Source: Verrucomicrobiota bacterium (GTDB lineage: Bacteria; Verrucomicrobiota; Verrucomicrobiia; Limisphaerales; SIBE01). From it: DNA of 46,204 bases. The stretch's first letter is position 1, and each line of letters opens with the position of its first letter. The stretch lies in contig JACQWK010000623.1 of the NCBI GenBank assembly GCA_016209525.1, positions 1 through 46,204 of the forward strand, given 5' to 3'. The translations under genes and the position numbers were made by a program. This document shows, piece after piece, positions 16,651 to 24,056 of the stretch. Under the pieces are notes generated by a model, which saw nothing but the letters and a program-made list of their open reading frames with translations, did not search any database and had not been told where the DNA came from.

Positions 16651-19608
16651 TCACGGCTCGTTGGCCGTATAACTGGACTCGAGCACTTTGGCGATCCTTT
16701 GACGGCACTCAATCAAATGCGCGCGGCTCGTGTCGTCAATCTTGAGATCAGCAAGGCTCAATTTCTTGTCGATGCGGTCTCCAATTTCCCGCAGGTGCAT
16801 TCGAGCCAGGCTCTTCGCATCCGCAGGGACCGAGCTCGATCCGCCGAGGATGATGACATAACCGTAAAGATCTTCGAGCGGGCTTCTGCGGCTTCCCAAG
16901 ACCATATTGGCCAATCGGCGAAGATGTTCGCGTTGCAGGTTGCGGCGCACGGTCGAAAGCGACACGTCTTTCGCGTCCGAGCCTGTCGCCAGTTCGGACC
17001 AAACACCATCGGTGATCGCGCGGAAGATCTCGGAAACTTTGATTGGGTTCGCTCCTTCATCGGCCTGGAGTTCCTGGTTCATGATCCGAGAGAGGACGCC
17101 TCCGTCGAAACACTGGCTAAGGACGATGCGCTGCAAGGCAAGGATGCGGTCGTAGATCGGATACGTGATTCCGCCGCCGAACGAAAAGCTGTCGCTGCCC
17201 CAATGGTACCAATGCTCGGTGGTCAATCGGCGGAGCAACGACGGGGAGAACTTAAAGGCTTGGTCGGTGAGAATCTTGTCCACCAAAAGCTTCAAGGCCT
17301 CCCGCTGTCTGCTCCCGGCGATGGGCACGATCGGATCGCGGCTCTTCTCCCCGCCCTTGAAATCGCGCGAGAAACTCTGGCCGCCGACGTAGGAAGCCGC
17401 GATGTAAGCGGCGTTTCCAAACTGTCCGAGCAGAACGGAGAAAGCCGATCGAAGGCGCGCCCAGGATTCGCCATCCTTCACCACTTTTTCATCGAGATTC
17501 TTGAGGAGGTCTGAGGCGACCGCCATGCGGTCCTGGCCATACCGAAGCGGATCCGATCCCAAGTCGTAAGTGTTGACCAGCGGGTCATCGCTCATCCAAA
17601 GGTCCTCATCCGTCGCGAAGGTGAGATCGGGATCGGGAGAACGCGCGGCGATCTTCTTCAGTTCGTCGGCTTCGTTGCCTTCGACGGGTCTGTAGGCGTA
17701 CTCGATTGCCCAGTAGTCGTAGGGCCCGATGGTGGTTGTGGCATAATCACCTTGCTTTTGGCCTTTGGGGGCGATGTTGATGGGGTTGTAATCCATCACG
17801 CTTCCCGTCATGCCTTTGGTTCGGGTGATGCTCGTATCGTTGATCTGGTCGTTGTTCAGCATGCTGCTGGCTTTGAAGTTGTGGCGCAAGCCGAGCGAAT
17901 GCCCGACTTCATGCATGACGACTTCCTTGATGGCCTGGCCGAGGAATTCCTCCGGCAGTTTGCCGCCCGGCTCGACCTTGCCTTGGTCAGCCAAGGCCAT
18001 GGCCGCCATGGCGAACTCGAAACGCTTGCCGGTCGCGAATTGGCAATTCGCCAATTTGCCGGGGCCTAATCGGCGGCTGAGCTGCATTTGGAGCGGACTC
18101 AAATCCGATGGATACAACTGCGGCACGGGCTGGCCGTTAAGTTCAGTCCTGGAATTCAGGCTCCATTGACGATGGGGCAACGGGAACGGCAGGCCATAAC
18201 CGTGCTTGGCGGCCATCATGGGGCTGATGACTTCCGCTACCGCCAGCGGTTCCAACAGGCCCTCGGCCGCTGGCACGGGCGTTCCGGCGAAAAACGCATA
18301 TTCCCGCTTCCAGTAGCGAATCCAACTCGCGTCGAAAATCACGTCGCCATCGATCATTTCGCCCGTGAGCGGGTTCGATCGCAGGCCCGACATGGCGAAG
18401 GTTGAGCTCGTCGTTATCCAGCGGAACGTGCAGTAGTTAATATCCTCCGGCTCGAATTCCTCTCCGTCCTGCTGCCAGCGGACGGCCAAAGCGTTGCGGA
18501 ATCCGATCTTTTCAAACGCCTTGTTCCATTCGAGGATCCCGTCCTCCACAAATGGCCGGTATTCGTGCGGCACCGTGTTCTCAACCCACCAAACCACTTG
18601 TTTCTTCGGCGGTGAAAGCTTGGCCTTGGGATCGGCCTTTTCCAGCCGCCAACGATTCACGTATCGGACGAACGTCGTGTCGGGGTCGTTCGAACCGAAA
18701 TCTTTTGTCGCGTTCAGGAAAAAGCCAACCCGCTGGTCGGCCACGCGCGTCTTATAGGCCGCGTCGGGCAGCCTGGCCAGACTGTAATGGATCACTAACG
18801 TAATTCCTCGCGGATCAACCACGCCGCCATCTCCGTAACCGAAGAATAGCCCGCGGCCGGTGAACGTGGCTTCGACTTGCAGTTCAACGTTGTTTGGAAA
18901 CACCTTGATCTTGCTCCAACTCGAGCGGTTCCGATCCAACATGCCGATCCGCAAATCCGCAAAGTCCGCCAGAAAGATTTGGCCAAAGTCGATGAGCGCC
19001 CCTTGCGTCGCCATGTTAATGCTGACGATCGGCAGTGCCATCAGAACGGAATCGGTGTAATTCTGCTGCACCGCTTTCTCCAAGGGCGTTCCGCGCGGCG
19101 CTTGATAGTGAATGTTTCGGCGCAGGACCTGAATTTTGTCATCGACCCGCCGAAACACCAAGATCCACTCGTCGCCGAAGTTCAAGGGCGTCCCCGCGGA
19201 TTCCAAGCCTCGGGCGATCGCCATCGGTGCGATCATCGGCTGATTCAACTGCATCGGCTTGATCTCGGCGTAGAGGATTTCGTTGGTCCGGTACAGGGTG
19301 AAAAAGCCGTCGTATTTAATCGTGTCCTTGGTCACTTCGGCGAAGTCCCGGAACTTGGAAGGAGGCCTGGGAGGTAACATTGGCGCTCCGGGTATGGCCA
19401 CCGTGGCCGGCGGCGCGGAAGTCTGCGCCTGCGCAGTGGAGCAGCTCAACCCCGGGCTTAAAAACGCTATGCTGCCGACAAGGAGCGCGCGGCTCCAACG
19501 ACAAGGACTGGCTTCGCGAAATCGGACAAACCAGCTTGGCTGAAAGATTGATGGCACCTCATTTCCGTCTCGATGAGGAATCATTTGGAAGGCATTGGGA
19601 ACATTCAT
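16651..19608 (-). CDS. Secreted zinc-dependent metalloprotease (DUF5117/DUF4953-type metzincin)
   Basis: A 985-residue exported protease. A long N-terminal leader of about 36 residues precedes a hydrophobic core (SRALLVGSIAFLSPGLSC) and a likely cleavage near AQAQT; a Cys after GL also makes a lipoprotein conceivable. The zinc-binding motif HEVGHSLGLRHNF lies near residues 562-574, giving three His ligands and the catalytic Glu. The downstream stretch SVMDYNPINIA supplies the Met-turn expected of metzincins. The order (DUF5118/5117-like N-terminal half, then the DUF4953 catalytic half) and the length match bacterial zinc-dependent metalloproteases that are common in Bacteroidetes and Verrucomicrobia. 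The gene stands alone and converges with the upstream + strand group. The substrate is unknown. Confidence 0.9.
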   Translation of the reverse strand: MNVPNAFQMIPHRDGNEVPSIFQPSWFVRFREASPCRWSRALLVGSIAFLSPGLSCSTAQAQTSAPPATVAIPGAPMLPPRPPSKFRDFAEVTKDTIKYDGFFTLYRTNEILYAEIKPMQLNQPMIAPMAIARGLESAGTPLNFGDEWILVFRRVDDKIQVLRRNIHYQAPRGTPLEKAVQQNYTDSVLMALPIVSINMATQGALIDFGQIFLADFADLRIGMLDRNRSSWSKIKVFPNNVELQVEATFTGRGLFFGYGDGGVVDPRGITLVIHYSLARLPDAAYKTRVADQRVGFFLNATKDFGSNDPDTTFVRYVNRWRLEKADPKAKLSPPKKQVVWWVENTVPHEYRPFVEDGILEWNKAFEKIGFRNALAVRWQQDGEEFEPEDINYCTFRWITTSSTFAMSGLRSNPLTGEMIDGDVIFDASWIRYWKREYAFFAGTPVPAAEGLLEPLAVAEVISPMMAAKHGYGLPFPLPHRQWSLNSRTELNGQPVPQLYPSDLSPLQMQLSRRLGPGKLANCQFATGKRFEFAMAAMALADQGKVEPGGKLPEEFLGQAIKEVVMHEVGHSLGLRHNFKASSMLNNDQINDTSITRTKGMTGSVMDYNPINIAPKGQKQGDYATTTIGPYDYWAIEYAYRPVEGNEADELKKIAARSPDPDLTFATDEDLWMSDDPLVNTYDLGSDPLRYGQDRMAVASDLLKNLDEKVVKDGESWARLRSAFSVLLGQFGNAAYIAASYVGGQSFSRDFKGGEKSRDPIVPIAGSRQREALKLLVDKILTDQAFKFSPSLLRRLTTEHWYHWGSDSFSFGGGITYPIYDRILALQRIVLSQCFDGGVLSRIMNQELQADEGANPIKVSEIFRAITDGVWSELATGSDAKDVSLSTVRRNLQREHLRRLANMVLGSRRSPLEDLYGYVIILGGSSSVPADAKSLARMHLREIGDRIDKKLSLADLKIDDTSRAHLIECRQRIAKVLESSYTANEP

Positions 19609-19690
19609 AGCGCTTAACTAGGAACGAATGGGCCAAAAAGCAAGTGGATTCCGGCTACGAATTGTTTAGTCAAGGGCTGCATCAAGCCCA

Positions 19691-19796
19691 TCCTCTCCCC
19701 GCGAGGAACGAGTGGGGAGAGGATCGAGGAGAGGGGGAACCAATTGAAACGACCTCCTCTCCCCAACCCTCTCCTCCATCCGATGGAGGAGAGGGA
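19691..19796. repeat. Two adjacent CTCTCC-type hairpin repeats
   Basis: The first hairpin has arms TCCTCTCCCC (19691-19700) and GGGGAGAGGA (19714-19723). The second has perfect 14-base arms at 19767-19780 and 19782-19795 around a single base. Both belong to the same purine/pyrimidine-skewed palindrome family as the elements at 1-63, 26197-26251 and 33905-33967. They lie downstream of bioA and upstream of the metalloprotease gene. Confidence 0.8.
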
Positions 19797-19826
19797 AGAT
19801 TCAAGGAGCTTGATGCACCGCTGTGT

Positions 19827-21389
19827 TTAGCCCACGACTTCCCGCACAGCCTCCCGCAGCGCCTCTACCATCTTCTCTGCCTGCTCGTCCGTGGTGCAAT
19901 AAGGCGGCATCAGCACGACGACGTCGCCGATCGGCCGAGTCAGCACACCCCGGCGCGCCATCGCTTCACAGACTCGCGCGCCGACGCGATCTTTCAGCGC
20001 AAATGGCTTTCGCATGCGCCAATCCTGCACTAATTCGATTCCGGCGATCAAACCCACTTGCCGAATGTCCCCGACGCTCGGCGACGACCAGAGACTCGGA
20101 AGAAGAGTTCCGAGAGTCCGCTCCAGCCCCTCCCGGCGCCGAATTGCCGCTTTGTCTTCGAGCAATCCGATGCTGGCCAACGCAGCAGCGGCACCCAACT
20201 GGTTCCCCGTGAAGCTGTGCCCGTGAAAGAAGGTCTTGAACTCCGAATATTCGCCAAGGAAGGCGTCGAATACAGGTTGAGTCGTGAGTGTGGCCGCCAT
20301 CGGAATGTATCCGCCCGTCATTCCTTTGGCCAAGGCCAGAAAATCCGGCTGCACGCCTTCGAGGTGGCAGGCAAAAAGGCTCGATCGAACACGGGCGGAC
20401 GAGGACACGGGAGGACGGGACGGCTGTAGCTTCCCGTCTTCTCGTTTTCTCGTTTTCTCAGCTCCAATCGCAGACACTGGCCGCGCGTGCCCCGTCCTGC
20501 CAAACCCTGTCATGACTTCGTCCGCGATCAACTGTGTCCCATGCCCGCGCGCGATTTCCGCGACGCGACGCAACCAACCCGCCGGCTGCGGAATCATCCC
20601 GGCCGCTCCTTGAATCAACGGCTCCACCACCATCGCCGCGTAAGGACTCCCTCGCTTGCTCTGCTTGTCAAACTGCCGTTCCACTTGATCCACACATTCC
20701 CATTGGCAGCTTCGATAATCGCGCGCGTCCGCGCGCTCCGGTCCGGCCCGATTGAATGGGCACCGATAGCAGTAGGGCGCCATCACGGTGTCCGTCTTGA
20801 AGGTCAGCCCTGCGTAAGCTTTGTGAAACAGATCGATGTGACCCAAGCTCACCGCGCCCATGGTGTCGCCGTGGTAAGCGCCTTGGAGCGAAAGAAACTT
20901 GGGTCGGCGAATACCTCTTGTGCGCCGCGCGTACTCATACGCGAGCTTTAAGGCGACTTCCATGGCTGTGGCCCCGTCGTCCGAATAGAAGACTTTGGTC
21001 AATTGACGATTGACGATTGACGATTGACGCCTGGACTGGCCAGTTGTGGCGTCAATCGTGAATCGGATATCGTAAATCCCCAGGTTGGCAACTTCGACCA
21101 GCTTCGCTGCGAGCAGTGACGCGGGCTCGTTCGCCAGGCCCAAGGCGGACGAATGAGCTATCTTCTTCATTTGCCTCTGAAGGGCCGCGTTGAGCTTGGG
21201 ATGGTTGTGGCCATGCAGGTTGGTCCAAATGGAGGCATTCGCGTCGAGATACTCCTTCCCCTGGATATCCCGAAGCAGCGCGCCTTGGCCGGAAACGATC
21301 ACGGTGGGCTCGCCCTTGAGCCAATCCCGCATCTGCGTGAAAGGATGCCAGACGAATCGATGATCGAGGCGGGCGAGTCGGTGCATCAA
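19827..21389 (-). CDS. bioA: Adenosylmethionine-8-amino-7-oxononanoate aminotransferase with two in-frame insertions
   Basis: This PLP enzyme of biotin synthesis converts 7-keto-8-aminopelargonate to 7,8-diaminopelargonate with S-adenosylmethionine as amino donor, in the cytoplasm. Family marks are VWHPFTQM (residues 13-20), VFYSDDGATAMEVALKLAYE, AYHGDTMGAVSLG, the DE pair at 290-291 (LIADEVMTGFGRTG) that binds the PLP ring, and the Schiff-base lysine K355 in LALAKGMTGG. At 520 residues it is about 90 longer than usual. Two stretches look inserted: residues about 111-130, encoded by a TTGACGA heptamer array and palindrome, and residues about 301-337, encoded by an 8-base-period tract. Both keep the frame and avoid the catalytic residues. 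It starts four bases after the bioF stop. Whether the enzyme is still active cannot be judged from sequence. Confidence 0.93.
   Translation of the reverse strand: MMHRLARLDHRFVWHPFTQMRDWLKGEPTVIVSGQGALLRDIQGKEYLDANASIWTNLHGHNHPKLNAALQRQMKKIAHSSALGLANEPASLLAAKLVEVANLGIYDIRFTIDATTGQSRRQSSIVNRQLTKVFYSDDGATAMEVALKLAYEYARRTRGIRRPKFLSLQGAYHGDTMGAVSLGHIDLFHKAYAGLTFKTDTVMAPYCYRCPFNRAGPERADARDYRSCQWECVDQVERQFDKQSKRGSPYAAMVVEPLIQGAAGMIPQPAGWLRRVAEIARGHGTQLIADEVMTGFGRTGHARPVSAIGAEKTRKREDGKLQPSRPPVSSSARVRSSLFACHLEGVQPDFLALAKGMTGGYIPMAATLTTQPVFDAFLGEYSEFKTFFHGHSFTGNQLGAAAALASIGLLEDKAAIRRREGLERTLGTLLPSLWSSPSVGDIRQVGLIAGIELVQDWRMRKPFALKDRVGARVCEAMARRGVLTRPIGDVVVLMPPYCTTDEQAEKMVEALREAVREVVG
20379..20489. repeat. 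Repeat-like insertion 2 in bioA
   Basis: This segment encodes residues 301-337, which interrupt the normally continuous link from GFGRTG to the LFACHLEGVQPD-like stretch. It contains a tract with 8-base period (TTCTCGTT units near 20439-20459, plus strand). The encoded residues are basic and polar (EKTRKREDGKLQPSRPPV), unlike the rest of the enzyme. Confidence 0.65.
21000..21059. repeat. Heptamer array and palindrome, insertion 1 in bioA
   Basis: Four tandem heptamers, three TTGACGA and one TTGACGC, occupy 21003-21030. The end of the array forms an 11-base inverted repeat, CGATTGACGCC (21021-21031) with GGCGTCAATCG (21048-21058). The segment is read in frame as about residues 111-130 of BioA. 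A change by one heptamer would shift the bioA frame, so the array could be a mutational switch (inference). Confidence 0.75.
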
Positions 21390-21393
21390 AATC

Positions 21394-22662
21394 TCAGATT
21401 TGAAAGTTGAGATTGGCGGCGGCCTGGAGCAGGCGTGAAACGTCCTCGGCCGTGTGGCTGGCCGTCAGCGTCACTCGCAGCCGCGCCCGACCGCGCCCGA
21501 CCGCCGGATAACGGACAGCGGGGATGTAAATGCCTTCGGCGCGCAGAGCGGCGGAGAGCTTCATGGCCTCTGACTCATCCCCAATCACGATCGGAATAAT
21601 GGCGCTGTTTCCCTGAGCACGGGCAGAAAGTTTTGCCGGTGAAAGGTTTCGTCCGGAACCGGACGGAACGCCCGGAGCGCTCGGCAGCCACCGCGTGGCC
21701 GCTTCACTCAATTGTTTTACGCGGACCCATAACTTCTGACGCCGCGATTCGCCTGCGCTGGATTGGACGAATGTCACGGCGGCCATAGACGCGGCGGCCA
21801 GAGCGGGAGCCGGTGCGGTTGAAAAGATGAAGCTCCGCGCGCGGTTGATGAGGCATTCGACGAGCGCGCTCGACCCGCAAATGAAACCGCCGACGGTTCC
21901 GAGCGCTTTGCCGAGCGTGCCCATCTGGATTTCAACGCGATCGCTCACCCCGAGTTCTTCAGCGAGTCCCTGGCGCCTCGGACCGTAAATGCCGGTGGCG
22001 TGCGCTTCGTCCACCATCAGCCAGGCGCCGTATCTTTCCTTCAGCTCGACTAACTCGCGCAGTGGCGCGTGGTCGCCATCCATGGAGAAAACGCTTTCGG
22101 TCACGATCAAAGTCTGCGGGCGGCGCGAGGCAGAACCTTTCGTGCCGCGCCGGTCCGCCCACTTCAGAATGTCCTCCAGATCGTTCAGGTCATTGTGAGC
22201 GAACACTCGGAGCGCGGCGCCGGACAGTCTCGCGGCATCGACGATGCAGGCGTGAGCCAGCTTGTCGATCACAATGATGTCGTCTTTGGCGACCAACGTC
22301 GCGATCACGCCCAGGGCCGTCGCATAGCCCGAAGAAAAAGTCAGAGCTCTTTCAGCGTTTTTGAACCCCGCCAGCGAGGCTTCCAGTTCATGCAGCGGCG
22401 CCAAGGAGCCGGAGATCAGGCGCGAAGCCCCGGAACCCACTCCAAATTTCTCGATCGCTTGAATCGCGGCTTCCTTGAGTCGCGAGTCGTTGGCCAGCCC
22501 CAAATAATCGTTCGAAGAAAAATTCAAATATTCCCGGCCATCGATGACCAAAAGGTGCGACTGAGGGGAATCGACTTGGCGAAGCTCGCGGTACAGGCCT
22601 GCTTCGCGAATCTCACTCAGCCGTCGTGCGAGTTCTCCAGTAAAAGCTTGGGGCTTGGTCAC
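21394..22662 (-). CDS. bioF: 8-amino-7-oxononanoate synthase
   Basis: This PLP-dependent alpha-oxoamine synthase condenses pimeloyl-ACP/CoA with alanine in biotin synthesis. Visible family motifs are FSSNDYLGLAND near the N-terminus, SGYATALGVIATL, VTESVFSMDGDHAPL, DEAHATGIYGPRRQG, and LGKALGTVGGFI with the PLP-binding lysine. The 422-residue length counted from GTG 22662 (MTKPQAFTGEL) is close to the family's usual 385-400. The frame is open to an ATG at 22776, but the extra residues are encoded by repeat-like sequence, so I favour the GTG. Its stop is four bases from the bioA start, indicating a bioF-bioA operon. No bioB, bioC, bioD or BirA operator is in view. Confidence 0.93.
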   Translation of the reverse strand: MTKPQAFTGELARRLSEIREAGLYRELRQVDSPQSHLLVIDGREYLNFSSNDYLGLANDSRLKEAAIQAIEKFGVGSGASRLISGSLAPLHELEASLAGFKNAERALTFSSGYATALGVIATLVAKDDIIVIDKLAHACIVDAARLSGAALRVFAHNDLNDLEDILKWADRRGTKGSASRRPQTLIVTESVFSMDGDHAPLRELVELKERYGAWLMVDEAHATGIYGPRRQGLAEELGVSDRVEIQMGTLGKALGTVGGFICGSSALVECLINRARSFIFSTAPAPALAAASMAAVTFVQSSAGESRRQKLWVRVKQLSEAATRWLPSAPGVPSGSGRNLSPAKLSARAQGNSAIIPIVIGDESEAMKLSAALRAEGIYIPAVRYPAVGRGRARLRVTLTASHTAEDVSRLLQAAANLNFQI

Positions 22663-22724
22663 GGTCGCGGCTCGGTCTCTTGTGAGCTGTGAAATTACCC
22701 GAAGGGGCAGGCTGGAAGCCCGCC

Positions 22725-23093
22725 CTAAGTGGGTGGACGAATACCACGCCGCTGAGGATTCGCCGACGCACGGCAAACCATGCTCCCTCTCTCCTCGGAG
22801 GAGGGCCGGGGTGAGGGGAAAGCAGCCGTCCGACCTGGCGCCACTGCGGCTGGTTTTGATGCTCCCCTCGCCGGCGCTGCAGCCGGGCCATGAAAGGGAT
22901 CAAAGCTGCCGCACGTCGTGCAGCAACCCGACGGCAGGACTGCCAAAACCGCGAAGGCTGCCAACAGCCCCGCTCTCGCGCTTAGCGGCTGATTGAAAAT
23001 CTGCGCCACGAGTTTGTGAAATTTCCGGGCTAACGGAGCGGAGCCTCGATGACGAGGACGGCTGGGGCTGACAAGTGGTTCATTCATGTTCAT
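22725..23093 (-). CDS. Putative small lipoprotein, heavily repeat-derived
   Basis: A 122-residue reading frame whose ATG overlaps the stop of the upstream ppx gene by four bases, which favours real translation. A hydrophobic core followed by a lipobox is visible: AGLLAAFAVLAVLPSGC, so cleavage before the Cys of LPSGC would give a lipoprotein with a Cys-rich start (CCTTCG). About 48 residues precede the core, too long for a normal signal peptide, and part of that (LVAQIFNQPLS) is encoded by the palindromic repeat also found at 8637-8669. The tail from about residue 88 is encoded by another repeat (22783-22821). Only about 45 residues appear unique. It may be a decayed gene overgrown by repeats; no family is recognised. 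Confidence 0.4.
   Translation of the reverse strand: MNMNEPLVSPSRPRHRGSAPLARKFHKLVAQIFNQPLSARAGLLAAFAVLAVLPSGCCTTCGSFDPFHGPAAAPARGASKPAAVAPGRTAAFPSPRPSSEERGSMVCRASANPQRRGIRPPT
22783..22821. repeat. CCTCACCCCGGCCCTCC-type palindromic repeat
   Basis: On the minus strand it reads CCTCACCCCGGCCCTCC, then an inner palindrome of the CTCCGAGGAGAG type and GAGGGAGC. It is related to the left half of 8427-8570 and is read in frame as the tail of the small lipoprotein. Confidence 0.65.
22981..23018. repeat. GGCGCAGATTTTCAATC repeat fragment
   Basis: The minus strand shares 28 of 33 bases with 8637-8669, including an uninterrupted GCGCAGATTTTCAATC. Both copies are translated in the same frame and give VAQIFN. 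Confidence 0.7.
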
Positions 23094-24037
23094 GGGTCCA
23101 TGATCGCCGCAAAGCGAAGGCCGCGCGTGCTAATCCGCAAGTTGGGAAACTCAAACTGCTCCATCACCTCTGCGAAGATGGCCACCCCCATCAAGATGAC
23201 GTCGGCCCGATTGGGAGGCAAACCGACGAGAGTTTTGCGCTGCGCCAATGGGAGGCTCCAAAGATGTCGCTGCCGTTGCCGGACTTGCTCGAAAGTGAGT
23301 TGAAGCGCCTCCATGAGGTTCCGATCGAATGCGGTCAGTTCCAGTTGCATCGCGGCCAGGATTGAAGCGCTCCCGCCGGTTGCCACCAATTGGACGTGAC
23401 GCCCGGCGCATCTTCGCAGCGGTTCCTCCAGCCTGGGGCGGATGCGATCGTTTAGGAAGTCCTGCAATTGAGTTTTGCACTTCGACCATTCGCCCTCCAA
23501 CGGCGGATCGGAGGGCCGAATCCTTTCCAGCAACCGGACTGTCCCAAGAGGAAAACTCTGCCGGAAAATGAGCTCGAGGCCGTTGCTCAGGATGAACTCG
23601 GCGCTTCCGCCGCCAACGTCCATGATGACCAACGGTTGCGAACCCAGCTTGGGATCGCTGGTCACACCGGCAAAAACCCAGTCTGCCTCCTGTTCGCCCG
23701 AGATGATCTCGACGATGAGTCCGGCGGCTTGCTCAATGGCCATCCTGAGCTCGGCTTGATTTTTCGCATCCCGCGCTGCGCTCGTGGCGATGACACGCAC
23801 GGATTGGGGCAGCCAACGCGCCGCTTCACGCGCGAAGTTCGCGACGGTCTCGGCCGTCTTTTCGATGGCGGCGCGCTGCAATAGGTGCGTCTCGTAAAAC
23901 CCCGCGCCGAGGCGTGTTTGATGGCTCCTTTCGAGCAGCGGATTGACGCACCGGCCGCTGACGTCCGCCACGAGCAGCTTGACGGAGTTTGTTCCCACAT
24001 CAATCACCGCCCGGCGAGTTGGAGAAGCGGGGGCCAT
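23090..24037 (-). CDS. ppx: Ppx/GppA family exopolyphosphatase
   Basis: A cytoplasmic enzyme of the ASKHA fold that removes terminal phosphate from inorganic polyphosphate or hydrolyses pppGpp. The N-terminal phosphate-binding loop is present as AVIDVGTNSVKLLVADV (residues 10-26), with further family marks in ISGEQEADWVFAGV and the second nucleotide-binding motif VIMDVGGGSAEFIL. At 315 residues it is the short two-domain form without the C-terminal HD-like domain of the E. coli protein. The start at 24037 (MAPASPTRR) avoids overlap with the upstream gene; the frame is open to 24079. It lies 19 bases after the cupredoxin-cytochrome gene and overlaps the next frame by ATGA, so a three-gene unit is likely. 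Confidence 0.9.
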   Translation of the reverse strand: MAPASPTRRAVIDVGTNSVKLLVADVSGRCVNPLLERSHQTRLGAGFYETHLLQRAAIEKTAETVANFAREAARWLPQSVRVIATSAARDAKNQAELRMAIEQAAGLIVEIISGEQEADWVFAGVTSDPKLGSQPLVIMDVGGGSAEFILSNGLELIFRQSFPLGTVRLLERIRPSDPPLEGEWSKCKTQLQDFLNDRIRPRLEEPLRRCAGRHVQLVATGGSASILAAMQLELTAFDRNLMEALQLTFEQVRQRQRHLWSLPLAQRKTLVGLPPNRADVILMGVAIFAEVMEQFEFPNLRISTRGLRFAAIMDP

Positions 24038-24056
24038 TTTGCTGGACTCTTGAAAT

